This document shows, in pieces, positions 10,337 to 21,056 of a stretch of 64,000 bases of DNA. The stretch spans positions 158,501 to 222,500 of the forward strand of contig JACVVK020000093.1 of assembly GCA_018292915.2 (NCBI GenBank). The letters run 5' to 3'. Numbering within the stretch: the stretch's first letter is position 1; the number at the start of each line of letters is the position of its first letter. The notes under the pieces were generated by a model, which had not been told where the DNA came from, did no database searches, and saw only the letters and a program-made list of their open reading frames with translations. The stretch comes from Batillaria attramentaria (taxonomy: Eukaryota > Mollusca > Gastropoda > Batillariidae). The position numbers and the translations under genes are program-made.

Positions 10337-11160
10337 AGAAGGAAACAATTTCTTTAGAGCAAGAAGAGACAATTTCTGTCCCTTCAGTTTAGCCAAAGAG
10401 TTGACAGCTTTTTTTTTCTCTGCAGCGCAAGATGAAACAATTTCTTTCTCGTTAAAATGCACAAGGAGAGACATTTTCTGCCCCTTTAGCCCAAGAGGAG
10501 GCAATTTATTTCTCTGCAGGGCAAAGAGAGACGATTTCTGTCCCTTTAGCACAAAAGGAGACAACTTCTTTTTCTGTAGCACAGTAAGAGACCAGACAAG
10601 CTGCGAGCCCGAAAGATCACGTGGTCTCTGGTGCGTAGCACATGCTAGGCAAAGCACGCAGGCTGCCTCAGAGCTGGGGTAGATTTTTGGGCTCGCCGCT
10701 GACCTGAGGCAGTGTTTTTCCATTTAATCCAAGAAGAGACGATACGTTTCACTTTTACCCCCAAAGAGCAGTTCTTTCTCTGTAGCGAAAGAGGAGACAA
10801 TCTCTTTCCATTAGCCCAAGAGGAGACAATTTCTTTTCCTTTAGCCTAACAGGATACCTTTTTTCTCTCTGTAGCGCAAAAACAACATTTTCTATCCTTT
10901 TAGCCCAGGAGGAGACAACTTCTGTTTCTTTAGCCATAAAGGAGACAATTTCTTTCTCTGTGGCGCAAGAAGAGACACAGTATCTTCCCCTTTAGCCCAA
11001 TTACTACAGAAGAGACGAGTTCTTTCCCTTTTAGCCCAACGACCAGACAGTTCCTTTCCCTTTAGCCCAAAACAAGACAATTTCTTTCTCTATAGCACAA
11101 GCGTAAAAAAGGGACAACGTCTTTTCCTTCAGCCCAAGAGGAGACAAGTTCTTTCTCTCG
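10337..11160. repeat. Degenerate minisatellite with alternating unit types
   Basis: About twenty units of 30-35 bp, each with a GAGACAATTTCTTTC-like core. Units ending in CCTTTAGCCCAA alternate irregularly with units ending in CTGTAGCGCAA, suggesting an ancestral two-unit repeat. About 135 bp of unrelated sequence (10590-10726) interrupts the array. Open frames across it are repeat translations. Confidence 0.9.
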
Positions 11161-12054
11161 ACACCCACCCCACCCCCTCCCCCTTTTTCTCCCCTTTTAG
11201 AGCACTCTCCTCTGTCGGAGGTTTGTTTTCCCGAGGTCCCTGATAGAAACCACGTCCATGAAAAAGAGACGCCGATCGAGAGGCTTTCACTATCAGCGCT
11301 GGGAGGGAAAAGTCCCTGCGGACTCTGCTGGCAAAGAAATGCTTCCAAGAAAAAGAGATCCTAATCATTGGAGCGACCTAATTCGGTGTCCACTTTCGCG
11401 TTTCAAGTTGTGTAATGGGTCTCCAACGACATTGTGAGTTTTTTTTCTTGGCGTCCCGATGTGCTGTTCGCTGCGAAACACGATACACACTTTCTGCTCG
11501 GGCGGACACTGTATAAATTCATAAATTCGGATTATTAAGACGACATGAACGGTTACGCAACCGGAGAGACATTGAGATGAGCTTGGAGCCACGTTACGTC
11601 ACAGCCAATCGCGTCATTTGATCATCATCACGTACTCAGACGTGAAGCGGGAACGGACAATTTGGAGCCCCCAAAGCTTCTTCGTTTACAAACTGGGAAA
11701 GTGTTTCCATTTATCAGCCAGACTTGTAAATTCTCCCCTTTCTTTTTGATGCCATGCGCGCCCTGTGAACAAATGTGCACGCTACAAGAGTTGAAACTTT
11801 CAAATAGTGCATTGGGGAAATGTTTATTCGACAAAAGCTTGAGCACTGAGAAATGCACCCTAGAAAATCTGTTTATAGGTGTCAAAGAGAACTTGGTTCT
11901 CAAGTCTCTGGGTGATAAAACGTACCACGGGATGTGCAGTCTGTCAATATCGAATGTTCTTTTTCTAAACACCCTCTGAAACGCACTTTGTGGTCGAGTG
12001 AGAGGTGCAAGGTGTGGCGATGGCGAAAACATGCAGATGACTTGAAATTGAAAG

Positions 12055-12056
<2 letters not shown>
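11161..12056. other. Unassigned sequence
   Basis: No gene or repeat recognised. Opposed 105-134-codon frames (11628-12032) overlap on both strands without any known motif. Confidence 0.4.
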
Positions 12057-12110
<54 letters not shown>

Positions 12111-12142
12111 AGGGGGGGAGGGGCAGGGGGGGGGGGGGGTAA
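12057..12142. repeat. (GT)n array plus poly-G tract
   Basis: A GT array (12057-12109) followed by G-rich sequence. Confidence 0.95.
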
Positions 12143-12291
12143 TGTCATAAAATCTGCCTAACTTGTAGATTTAGTGCACACGCGTTTGGTTTCGGCGCGG
12201 TACGGTTTGAGCTTCGAATATGTTTCGCCAGTGCCAAACGTGCTCTGGTCGTCCGTTTCCTTCTATTTTCTTCTCTTTTTTTCACAGTTGT

Positions 12292-12383
12292 TTAACTCTT
12301 TGACGACGAAGCACAATTTCTAACACACGATTTCCTATAGGAAATCGTGTGTTAGAAATTGTGCTTCGTCGTCAAAGAGTTAA
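12292..12383. mobile_element. Perfect 92-bp palindrome with TTAA ends
   Basis: Two 46-bp arms meet with no spacer at CCTA|TAGG (centre between 12337 and 12338) and pair without a mismatch. Each end reads TTAACTCTTTGACGACGAAG inwards. TTAA ends resemble the target duplication of piggyBac-type elements, so a minimal foldback element is possible. A palindrome produced by repair or by assembly is the alternative. Confidence 0.7.
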
Positions 12384-12639
12384 TGTTTAATGTTGTTTTG
12401 GCAAATCTCCTTTTTTACAGGCATACACAATACAATACAGTACACTACATATCACAATACAGTATATATATAAAAAGGAAAGGAAAGAAACAAAATAACA
12501 CTAACAGCAAAACTTGTATCCAATACATTCCTAAGTAAATTATTAAGATATAAGTAAAGAAATGAAGGAAGAAACACATACACAATAATAGGTAACACGA
12601 TGACCATCCAAAGCTGTTTTTTTTTTAAATCTGTTTTTG

Positions 12640-13067
12640 GTATATATATATATATATAGAATAGGAACAAAGGCGTCGCTAAAGCCGAAAACATGCGCTC
12701 AATCAGGTCAATTTGAAAGTAAGGGAAGTAAGTAAAGCTGAGAGCGCTCCCTAGGTCTAGGAGATGTGTGCTTTGTATGCCAGTGGACAAGTCCGCCTTG
12801 CCCTATATTGGCTACAAGCCACATTGGGGGGGGGGGGGACCTACCATCATACCGCTGAAACGTCTAACAGATCTAAGGGTATCTCACCATTCATAGGGCC
12901 TCCATACCCTTAGATCTGTTAGACGTTTCAGCGGTAGGATGGTAGGTCCCCCCCCCCCCCCCCCCCAATGTGGCTTGTAGCCAATATAGGGCAAGGCGGA
13001 CTTGTCCACTGGCATACAAAGCACACATCTCCTAGATCTAGGGAGCGCTCTCAGCTTTACTTACTTC

Positions 13068-13102
<35 letters not shown>
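12640..13102. repeat. 347-bp hairpin flanked by TA arrays
   Basis: A left arm (12723-12882) and right arm (12904-13069) are inverse copies separated by a loop of about 21 bp. I see only two mismatches (GGTC/GATC and CATA/CCTA types) and a difference in length of the poly-G/poly-C run. TA arrays lie on both sides (12640-12658 and 13070-13102). A young foldback element or an inverted duplication would explain this. Confidence 0.85.
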
Positions 13103-13105
<3 letters not shown>

Positions 13106-13299
13106 TGACATGACAAAGACAAGTACAACATGCATGCATTATAAACTGACATGACATTCGGGTAGAGTCGTGACACAGTCATACGCCACAGGGATTTTGA
13201 AAAAGCTGTGTGAAAGGATCGAGTCCTTCATGTACATGGGTCGGGTAAGGCAAGTTGTAAGCTTTAACTGAACAACGCAAAATCTTGCAACATGGTGCA

Positions 13300-13828
13300 T
13301 TTTTTTTTTTTTTTTTTTTGCTGCCCCAACTCTTTTGCCAGTTCCAGTGGTGGTCCTCCCTGGTAATGGGTGGAATCCACGGAGGGGGGTAATGGGTGAA
13401 ATCCACGGAGGGCTCGGAAGGTGGGGCAATTTTTATTATGCATGATGATGGAGATGAGGATGATGGTAAGATGGTGCTATGGAGGTCCGTGTGGTTTGGG
13501 ACTGCGGGACAGGGCCGCATTCCACGCTTCCTGTCATAAATATCTCGGCATTTACCAGGCCCGGGAACTACGGCACCTGCGGTGCCGGCCGTGTAATCAT
13601 CCACATCACAAGACGTGTCATACCGAGGGAAGCACCCCCAAAGTCGCACCCGTGAAGTGGGTGAATCTCGGCTGTGTGGCAACAACTTTCCCACTGGGCC
13701 CATAGCACACCCGCTCTGGGTAGGCGCGGACCTAGGTAGGAAAAGTCCCGCTTGCCGCGGCTGGGACTCGAACCCGGGTCTCCCGGTCCATGGTCCGAAG
13801 TGCTAACCACTACACTACGGATGCCGGT
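13300..13828 (-). mobile_element. SINE-B copy 1, full length
   Basis: A minus-strand element of 529 bp. On its sense strand it has a tRNA-like head (A box GTAGTGTAGTGGTTAGC, B box GGGTTCGAGTCCC) resembling Val- or Asp-type tRNAs. A long body with ATTACACGGCCGGCACCGCA follows, then a poly-A tail. Flanking repeats AACATGGTGCA (13289-13299) and AACACGGTGCA (13829-13839) match at 10 of 11 positions. A short internal duplication of CCACGGAGG lies near the tail. Confidence 0.93.
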
Positions 13829-13839
13829 AACACGGTGCA

Positions 13840-14730
13840 ATGTTACTACGGGGTCCGGGCAGCTGGTGCCACAGGCGCATGGCAGTAGTGGCAGCACAAG
13901 AAACGGTTAACTGTCCGGCCTGGTCCTTTTCCTCGCAGTGCCGCTTAAAAGTATATGGAACGGAAAATGTCTTTTGACAGCTCTCTGATACGCTTGGCTA
14001 ACTCGTCGCCATCGCCGCAAACCTTCCATTCACCCGGAGCTTCTTGTCAGTAGCGCACTGGGAAATTTGCTAATAGACGATAAATGTGGTTATGGAGAAC
14101 TAATGATATTTTCCACGCTAACTTTCTCGCTCAGTTTTCTTGTTGCTTCGTTTCCTGCGGCCTGGGACATGATAGCTCGCCGAGGAACCTCCGAGGGCAT
14201 GGGTAATTACATTTCTGAAGTGGGTTTTTTCGTTTTTCTGGATGGATTTCTTTCTGATGTTGGATCTATTGAATTGTAAAAGATGGCTTCCCCAGATCAA
14301 GCCTCTGTGAATGTTGCGAGCAAACCATCAGGATGACGTAACCCCATCGTAATCTGGAGGAAAGGCCTAACCTCTTATCAAGTCCATTGCGCTTAAACCC
14401 ATTTTCAGATAGCTGTCACTTCCTTTGAGACCCATATGCCACGAAAAGTTTTATTTTTTGATAAGCGATCAAGTCCTTGAGGCAATATCAGGTTCCTGAT
14501 TTGCTATGTTAGCAAGACAGTGACTGGCTAATAAGGTTGCTTGGTGCAATCCCATTGGCTGTTTTTCTGTGTGCTTTATGGTTTACCGTTTCATATTAAC
14601 TTCAACTTCCCTTCCATTGATTGTATTACATGTGTAACTTCAGAACTGGAAAATATGAAGCGTGTGTCCGAAATAAATATTTCCAGTAAAATGAACACGT
14701 TCATAATATGTTTAACCAAAACTTTCAACA
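13840..14730. other. Unassigned sequence
   Basis: Balanced composition with no repeat match in the window and no recognised gene. Confidence 0.4.
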
Positions 14731-14910
14731 AGGGTGGGTGGGTGTTTGGGGGGGGGGGGGCTTAACGTCCTTTTCCACCACATACGGGTGATATCAAAGA
14801 CTGGGCAACGATGAAAAAGCCAGCACAAATATTTGGCCCCAGCCGGGATACGAACTCACGACCCGAACATTAGAAGTCCAACGCTCTACCATTCGGCTAT
14901 CCCGGCTCCC
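14731..14910 (-). mobile_element. SINE-A copy 8, full length
   Basis: A complete minus-strand copy with tail, body and tRNA-like head ending CGGCTATCCCGGCTCCC. A poly-G run has expanded in the tail-proximal part. Confidence 0.92.
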
Positions 14911-15056
14911 AAACAACATGTTTGCTACATTACTTTGCCTATTGTAACGGTTGGATCTTACATGAATAGTTCGCAACAAGTGTGTAATTTTGGAATAAAT
15001 AATCAACAATTTGCACTTTGTGCATAAGGTTTCTCAGTGTAGGGTCGGATAGAGAG

Positions 15057-15167
15057 GGTGGGTGTTGGAGGTTTGGGGGGTTAACGTCCACCGTTTTCCA
15101 CCACATACGGGTGATATCAAAGACGGGGCAACGATGAAAAAGCCAGCACAAATATTTGGCCCCAGCC
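15057..15167 (-). mobile_element. SINE-A copy 9, 5'-truncated with 15-bp duplication
   Basis: Tail and body are present, but the element stops within the B-box region. The perfect 15-bp repeat GGGTCGGATAGAGAG (15042-15056 and 15168-15182) brackets it. A 6-bp insertion (CCACCG) sits in the GTCCTTTTCCACC block. Confidence 0.95.
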
Positions 15168-15182
15168 GGGTCGGATAGAGAG

Positions 15183-15929
15183 ACCGGCTGAAGGTAGTAA
15201 TTGCTACAAGCCCCGCCTGCTACAAGCCCTTCCTGCTACAAGCTACAAGCCTTTCCGTACAATGCAAGGGCTTAATGTTCTTTCCACGACTGATTCTGAA
15301 AGACGTGCAGTCCTTTCACTTCTGACTCAAGACTTAAAGTGTAAGCCTTTCATTGGGACCGCCGACCTGCGCACGGAAATAAAATTAAGCATCTGTTGAT
15401 AACTGCATGTTAATTAAGATAATTATGTTTTAATTATCCCTTGCTTAATAGTTTCCTTCTTTTGTGCGCTCCTCGTAAGGTCTAATTCCGCTTTACGGTT
15501 TTACGGGCCATTACTTTTGGGGGAACAGGTTCCCCAGGAGCCGTGATAAGAACAGCAGCGTGTTTTCTCAACGACAATAGACTCCCGCCGAGTCGCCTAA
15601 TTTACTGGGCTCATATCGACACTCGACACGCTAAACAAAATAAACACTAAGATCACCTGTTCGCCCTATTAAAACCGCCAGCCTGGAGCGTGTCTTACGT
15701 AATAAATCAAGGCCTCGAACAATAGCAGGGGCTGTTACATCTTGTAATCGCCCAATCGAAGCCATCGATTCACGAGCAGGATCTGACCTGCAATTAACGG
15801 ACGGCGGCTACACCATTAAGATATGGGAGAGAAAAATTACTGATAAAAAAGGAGCAGCGACCCTGTCGAGACAGAACATGATCCGAACAAATTTATCTTA
15901 ATGCCAGCTGTGACCGACGGCCTGAAGAC

Positions 15930-15931
<2 letters not shown>
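15183..15931. other. Unassigned, possibly regulatory sequence
   Basis: Free of simple repeats and matching nothing else in the window. It holds an AT-rich TAATTA cluster and short E-box-like words. The lack of repeats makes it a candidate for constraint, but conservation cannot be judged here. Confidence 0.35.
15410..15438. promoter_or_regulatory. Triple TAATTA homeodomain-type cluster
   Basis: TAATTA occurs at 15411, 15420 and 15431, three times within 26 bp. TAATTA is the known core of many homeodomain proteins. Chance in an AT-rich patch cannot be excluded. Confidence 0.25.

Positions 15932-15973
<42 letters not shown>
15932..15973. repeat. (GA)n microsatellite
   Basis: An uninterrupted GA array. 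Confidence 0.95.
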
Positions 15974-15975
<2 letters not shown>

Positions 15976-16102
15976 CGATGTCAATGAATCAATCAAACCG
16001 GATTATACATTGGTTTAAGTAGTTTACATTACCAGTCAATTTTCGCACCTATCATTGCAAGATCCACAAATTAAAGTGCGGTAAGAAAACGCTATTAAGG
16101 CC

Positions 16103-16152
16103 AAGAGAGAGAGACAGAGAGAGCGAGACAGACAGACAGACAGACAGAGAAG
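16103..16152. repeat. GA and GACA repeats
   Basis: GAGA runs and GACA units upstream of an old SINE-A copy. Similar runs continue on its other side (16395-16432). Confidence 0.9.
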
Positions 16153-16229
16153 AGTCGTCGTCATCGATAGTGCAGTGCGAATCAAGACCTGAGACCAAAG
16201 ACTGCTTGCTTGGTTGGTTGATTAGCTGG

Positions 16230-16397
16230 TCGGTTGTTAGGGGCTGAACGTCCTTTTCCACCATGTTAGGGTGATATCACAGACGGGGCGACGGGGTAAA
16301 AGCCAACACGAAGTTTAGGGTCCCAGGCCGGGATTCGAACTCGGGCCCCGAGCACTGACGGCCCAACGCCCCAACACCTCGGCTATCCCAAGTCTCA
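16230..16397 (-). mobile_element. SINE-A copy 10, old and diverged
   Basis: Tail-proximal GAACGTCCTTTTCCACCA, body and tRNA-like head are recognisable, but substitutions are frequent. Purine-rich arrays lie on both sides. Confidence 0.82.
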
Positions 16398-16479
16398 GAG
16401 AGAGAGACACAGAGACAGAGAGACAGGCAGACTGACGACGACCCTCTTGAGTAAACCAGCAGGAGGTGTGAACAATTCT

Positions 16480-17595
16480 GATCTAACGATGCACGAGAAG
16501 AACCTGCAAGCGTCCAATCCAAGAGCTCCAAACAGCCGCGTCTGGTGATGCTCAACCAACCAGCGACCTTCTGTGTTCGAAAGGAGACGGTCTTAAGCCA
16601 ATAAGACACCACACTGACAGTCAACAGGCCGACGCGAAGATATTGATCTGCTTGGAAAGAAGACGTTCGCTCCAAGCCAGCCTTAGATGAACTCCTTACG
16701 CTCAAGACAAGCCCCACCTCGACGCGAACCGGGCCAATCGTAGTAGACCAGCGAAGAAGACATCGCGAGGTCTCGCGGGAGACAGCTCTAAACGCCGTAA
16801 GACAGTCGCTAGGCTGCGGCAAAGATATTGATTCGTCGGGAAGAAATAGAGAAGAGCATGGGAGGACGCCTCAGTTGGACCAATGGTATACTAGTGGAAG
16901 ACATCTTGCATGTCTCTTGGGAGATAACTCTAAACACCGTAGGACAGCGCAGAGACAGTCAGCAGCTGCGGCAAAGATGTTGATTTGATGGGAAGAAAGG
17001 GTAGAGAAGATGCTGGGATGACGCCTCAATTGGACCAGTGGTATAATAGTGGAAGGCATCTTGCATGCCTCGTGGGAGATAACTCTAAACGCCGTAAGAT
17101 AGCCCACAGACAGCCAGCAGGCTGCGGCAGAGATGTTGATTTGATGGGGAGAAGGAGTAGAGGAGCTGGGAGGACGCCGCGCATTGCGGGCCAACCTCCT
17201 TTAGACACCAAGTGGACCAATGGAAGCAGACCAGCAAAGAAGACATCCCCATGCCTCCCGGGAGATGGCTGTAAATGTAATAAGACAACCCAGAGACAAC
17301 GACAAGGCTACGGCAATGCTACTGATTCGATGGGAAGAGGAGAAGAGGTTGGGAGGACGCCTTACTAGGTTACCCCGGACGCCATCCTCCTTTAGACACC
17401 AGCTGGACCAATGGTAGACTGATGGAAGACATCTTGCAGGTCTCGCGGGATACGATTCGCGTGCGGTAAGACAGCCAATAGGCCGGGACGAAGATATCGA
17501 TTTGTTAGGGAAGGAGGAGAAGACATGGAGAGCACGCCACACATTGGTCCAACCTTCTTCAGACACCAACCGGACCACTGGTAGCTGACTGGTCA
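16480..17595. repeat. Six-unit tandem array with two unit lengths
   Basis: Copies of a GAAGATATTGAT-like word lie near 16636, 16821, 16973, 17129, 17314 and 17490, giving spacings of about 185, 152, 156, 185 and 176 bp. Longer units hold an extra segment with CCTCCTTTAGACACCA. Shared blocks include GACCAATGGTA, GAAGACATCTTGCA and CTCTAAACGCCGTAAGA. Frames on both strands are by-products of the repeat. Confidence 0.9.
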
Positions 17596-17689
17596 ATGCT
17601 TGGAGATGGTCCTAGTGGGTAGGTTATGGGGGAGAGAGGGTTGGTTACTGATTGAATGTTTGTGTTTAACTTTGTCGGCTCTTCTTTTC

Positions 17690-17960
17690 CCCCAGACAGA
17701 AAACAGTCCACTTTAACACGATCCAAAACCTACTTTTTTTTTTTTGCTCAACGACCAACTGAAGACAATGTACATTTTTACCCCCCCCCCCCCTCCCCCG
17801 GCTGAAGACAATTTGAAGATAACCTACGTTTGAACAAGATTGAAGACTGTTTTTTGTTGTTGTTGTTGTTTTTTGTCCACACAACCTCGAAATGAAGACA
17901 GCCTGCCTTTACACATAGACACGAATAAAAGACAACCCGAACCCGTATGTAAAAGTCGAG
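17690..17960. repeat. Degenerate short repeat with TGAAGACA core
   Basis: Several spaced copies of TGAAGACA or a variant, each followed by a pyrimidine-rich piece, with poly-C and GTT runs between. A weak, old minisatellite is the simplest reading. Confidence 0.5.
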
Positions 17961-18960
17961 GTTAATTTAACCCACGGCTACGGGCCTAATCCAGACTAGG
18001 ACAAAAGAAACCAAGAAACTAAATTTTACTTTTAAAAAAAGGAGGCGAAGAAACGAAGAAATAAATCCTTCTATAACAGCTTAGGCATCTTGCTGGAATG
18101 GACCCGCTTCCTGATTTTAAACAGAAAACAACAGAAAATTTAACCCTAGTTTAGTTCGAGGTTAGATTCTAACCCGGGGCTAAAATCCCTAACCTCGATT
18201 TCTACATGCGGAGCCTGCCTTTTCACATAGTTCCAAATATCCAAATGTGTTAACCTACTTGGTACGAAGTGAGTTAATGCAGTGGTGTACGTACACACTC
18301 GGTCACCAAGTGGGATCATTTGTCAAACTGCTGAGGAGTGTTTGCCGCGTCAGGTGGTGTGTTTCTTTGACTCATCATTCGATTCCTGGCCTGGCAAGCG
18401 AAGCATTTCACGCTGCAGGTGTATTGGATTCTGGCTTAGGACGAAAATTAATGACACTTGTTTATTATTAATTGCAGTGGCAGAATAATTAATGGGAATT
18501 TCTGTTCGATTTGTTTATAAACTATTACGGCGTGAGCACCTTGTCTGGTAATCATTGTTTATTCAAGAAGACAGCAAGGCAGGTGGTCAATTGTGTGTAG
18601 ATTGTTGAGCGGCGTGTATCATGAGAGGAACAATAATAAAAAAAAAACCCGGACTCGGCAGTTTAATTATTCAATTAAACCTTGAGCACGGTGGCAGATG
18701 AAGTTCATTGCGAGTCGGTTCTTCTCACTGGCGATGGGAAATGAACCAAGACTGAAAGCAATTACGCCAGGAAAGGAAAATGGACAAAAAAAAAACATAC
18801 AATGGAAAGTCAGGGAACAGAGTGGGGGGGGGGGGGGGGGGTGAGTGGAATTCAATGAATATCGGTTGAGGTGGGAAGAGGAAGACGAGATGGTAGGTCT
18901 GAGAACAAGAAGGTCGAAATAATTACTTCTTGTTCTAAGCTCAGCGCAGAGAATCTTCTC
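17961..18960. other. Unassigned sequence
   Basis: Mostly unique-looking DNA. It contains a small inverted repeat (CGAGGTTAG at 18157 pairing with CTAACCTCG near 18190), a homeodomain-type inverted repeat at 18661, and a poly-G run (18824-18841). No gene recognised. Confidence 0.4.
18661..18680. promoter_or_regulatory. Inverted homeodomain-type half sites
   Basis: GTTTAATTATTCAATTAAAC is a perfect 8-bp inverted repeat with a 4-bp spacer and opposed TAAT cores, the arrangement bound by paired-type homeodomain dimers. Motif evidence only. Confidence 0.2.
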
Positions 18961-18979
18961 TATGTCCTAGATCGCTAAG

Positions 18980-19440
18980 TTTTGTTTTGGTCTGTTTTGT
19001 TTAGCTTTGCTTTGCTCTGCTCTGTTCTGCTTTGCTTTGCTTTTTTGTTTTGTTGTGTTCACTTCTTCCCACTTTTTACACACACACCCCACCTCCCTTT
19101 TTTTCCTGTAGCTTATAGATTTTTCTGCCTTTGCTCACATTCTCGTAGTATAGCATCGGCAAGCTGGAACATGGTATTTCTGCCAAAACCTTTACCGTTG
19201 GAAAATAAAGATCATTGTCATTGTCATTGTCACTGTCCTCCTCATTGTCATTTGTTTTGCTCTGCTTTGCTTGTTCTGTTTTGCATCGCTCTGCTCTCCT
19301 ATGTTGTGCTTCCTTTTGCTTTGCTTTTTTTGTATTGAGTAATTTTGGGTGTTTTTTTTTAAATTACTTTTCTTCGTATTGTGTTGTGTTCTTTTGTTGA
19401 TTTTGATTCTCTTCTGTTTTGTTGTTGTTGTTGTTGTTGT
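18980..19440. repeat. T-rich low-complexity region with a possible retroelement 3' end
   Basis: TTTTG/CTTTG-rich sequence surrounds 19140-19256. That segment ends in GGAAAATAAAGATCATTGTC followed by further ATTGTC copies. A polyadenylation-like word followed by a hexamer repeat is typical of some LINE and SINE 3' ends. No coding part is present. A GTT run closes the region (19420-19443). Confidence 0.5.
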
Positions 19441-19443
19441 TGT

Positions 19444-20049
19444 TTCTGGGTTGTATTTTTAGCTCTTCGCCGAAGAGACAACCCGTGTAGCAGCAGCTAT
19501 GAGAATGGACAGAATACTCATGTTTCTTTTCTAATTACTCTTTTCATTGGTTAGTTTTGCCGAGAGGTTGGGACAGACTAGTCAGAATTAGTTCAGTTCA
19601 ACATACAGCCTCAGCCGAGAGTAGAACACACTAGCAACATCAGTCTTGAAGAAACAAAGTGAAATCCGCGCAACATGTTTTGCCTTCAGGTTTTACAAAG
19701 CGGACGACCACAATGCCAGGAAATCTAGGTCACCTCCCCTCTTCAGTTACAACAGCCGAGTGCACATGACCGAGAGGGGAAAAGAACTGCCACTAGAAAT
19801 CTGTATAGCATTTGTGGGCGTCTCACTTAACTGAATCACGTGGCGCTGTGTTGTGAAATTACACTCTCTTCACGTGACTTTAAGTTGTTAGCTGAGATTG
19901 GAAATCCGTGTACTGTGTCACTCGCCACTGGGGACGTAGCGTACAGCGCCTCAGACAGAAGGTACGCCACATATTGCACGGGTCATTCGTGTCGCTGTGT
20001 ATAGTCCCATCTCGCATCGGAGTGAGTGAGTGAATGGGTTAATGGGGCT
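19444..20049. other. Unassigned sequence
   Basis: No gene and no second copy in the window. Confidence 0.4.
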
Positions 20050-20428
20050 TTAAAGATCTAAGCTCCCAACAAAAAGCTTTCCGAAATGTGCAAGCACAGT
20101 CAACTCTGTCACAGTTGCAGAGTATTCAGCGCTTCGGGGACCCTGAAAAAAACAGAGCACGAGTTTGCCGTGACATTATTTGGCTTTTGGTCAGTGAGCG
20201 AGACACTTCGCTACAGTGTCTAGCGGACGTTGAGTGCTGCACGATCTTTCTCGCTCAGTGTCAAAACGCAAACTGAGCTGTGAAATCAGGCTGCCCTTGG
20301 CTTTTATTGGGGTTTCTGGGACGCTGAAAACTCTGCAACTGTGACAGAGCTGACTGTGCTTGCACGGTCGACTCTGTCAATTTTTTTCACACTTCGGAAA
20401 GCTTTTTGGTGGAAGCTTAGATCTGTAA
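20050..20428 (-). mobile_element. FB1 foldback element, copy 1
   Basis: The element begins TAAAGATCTAAGCTCCCAAC and ends with the inverse of that end. Inner arms also pair imperfectly, so most of its length can fold back. The arm containing GAGCACGAGTTTGCC lies on the left here but on the right in the other two copies, so this copy is inverted. About 24 bp are missing from the left terminal repeat. It encodes no transposase and would be non-autonomous. Confidence 0.88.
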
Positions 20429-20589
20429 ACCGCATCTCGCATCGGAGTGTAATCGGATGGTACACTTAAACAAAGCGTCACGAGTGATAGCATGTGCCAG
20501 GATAAACCTGTTATCAACTGATTTTTTTTTCAAACGCCGGGACACAAAAGACCAGGAAATGCCCACCAACAAGAGTTGTGGGGAAGGGT

Positions 20590-20700
20590 TGTGCACGATA
20601 ACTGTACTTTCCTCCCCCCCTTTTTTTCGGGGGGTGGGGGTGTTTTGTTGTTTGTTTGTTTGTTTGTTTGTTTGTTTGTTTGTTTGTTTGTTTTGGGGGG
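20590..20700. repeat. Poly-C, poly-T, poly-G and (GTTT)n run
   Basis: Short homopolymers lead into a GTTT array (20648-20694). Confidence 0.95.
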
Positions 20701-20814
20701 TTGCAGACGGTGTCAGTTTGCACTTGCAGGTAGTGCCACAACACTCGCCACATACTGTATGGCAAATGCTTATTTTACAGAAGTTGTAAGTCAGTTTTCG
20801 GTCAGGAAAAGTAT

Positions 20815-21056
20815 ATGTCACTGCTACCAAATGCTTATACTAGACTTGTCTGTTTCGCATTTAGTCATTGTCTCTCTAGTGTGTCGTTAACGCCTGAATT
20901 TGTGCACTTTTTCAGTGCCATTGTAATCTCTATGTGTTCTTTATCTTGTCCTTTCTACATTTGTAGTTACCAATATTCCGAGTATTCACGTTCGTTCTGG
21001 TTGTCTTCCACACCCCAGAAGCAGCTACAGGAATAAACTTTTTTTGACTTTTGACT
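20815..21056 (+). mobile_element. Dispersed repeat with LINE-like 3' tail, copy 1
   Basis: Matches the inverse of 48140-48400 over most of its length, including CATTGTCTCTCTAGTGTGT and CACCCCAGAAGCAGCTACAG (variant in the other copy). It ends GGAATAAACTTTTTTTGACT followed by a second TTTTGAC. A shared end with a short tandem tail suggests the 3' UTR of a non-LTR retrotransposon. No reverse transcriptase fragment is visible. Confidence 0.7.
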
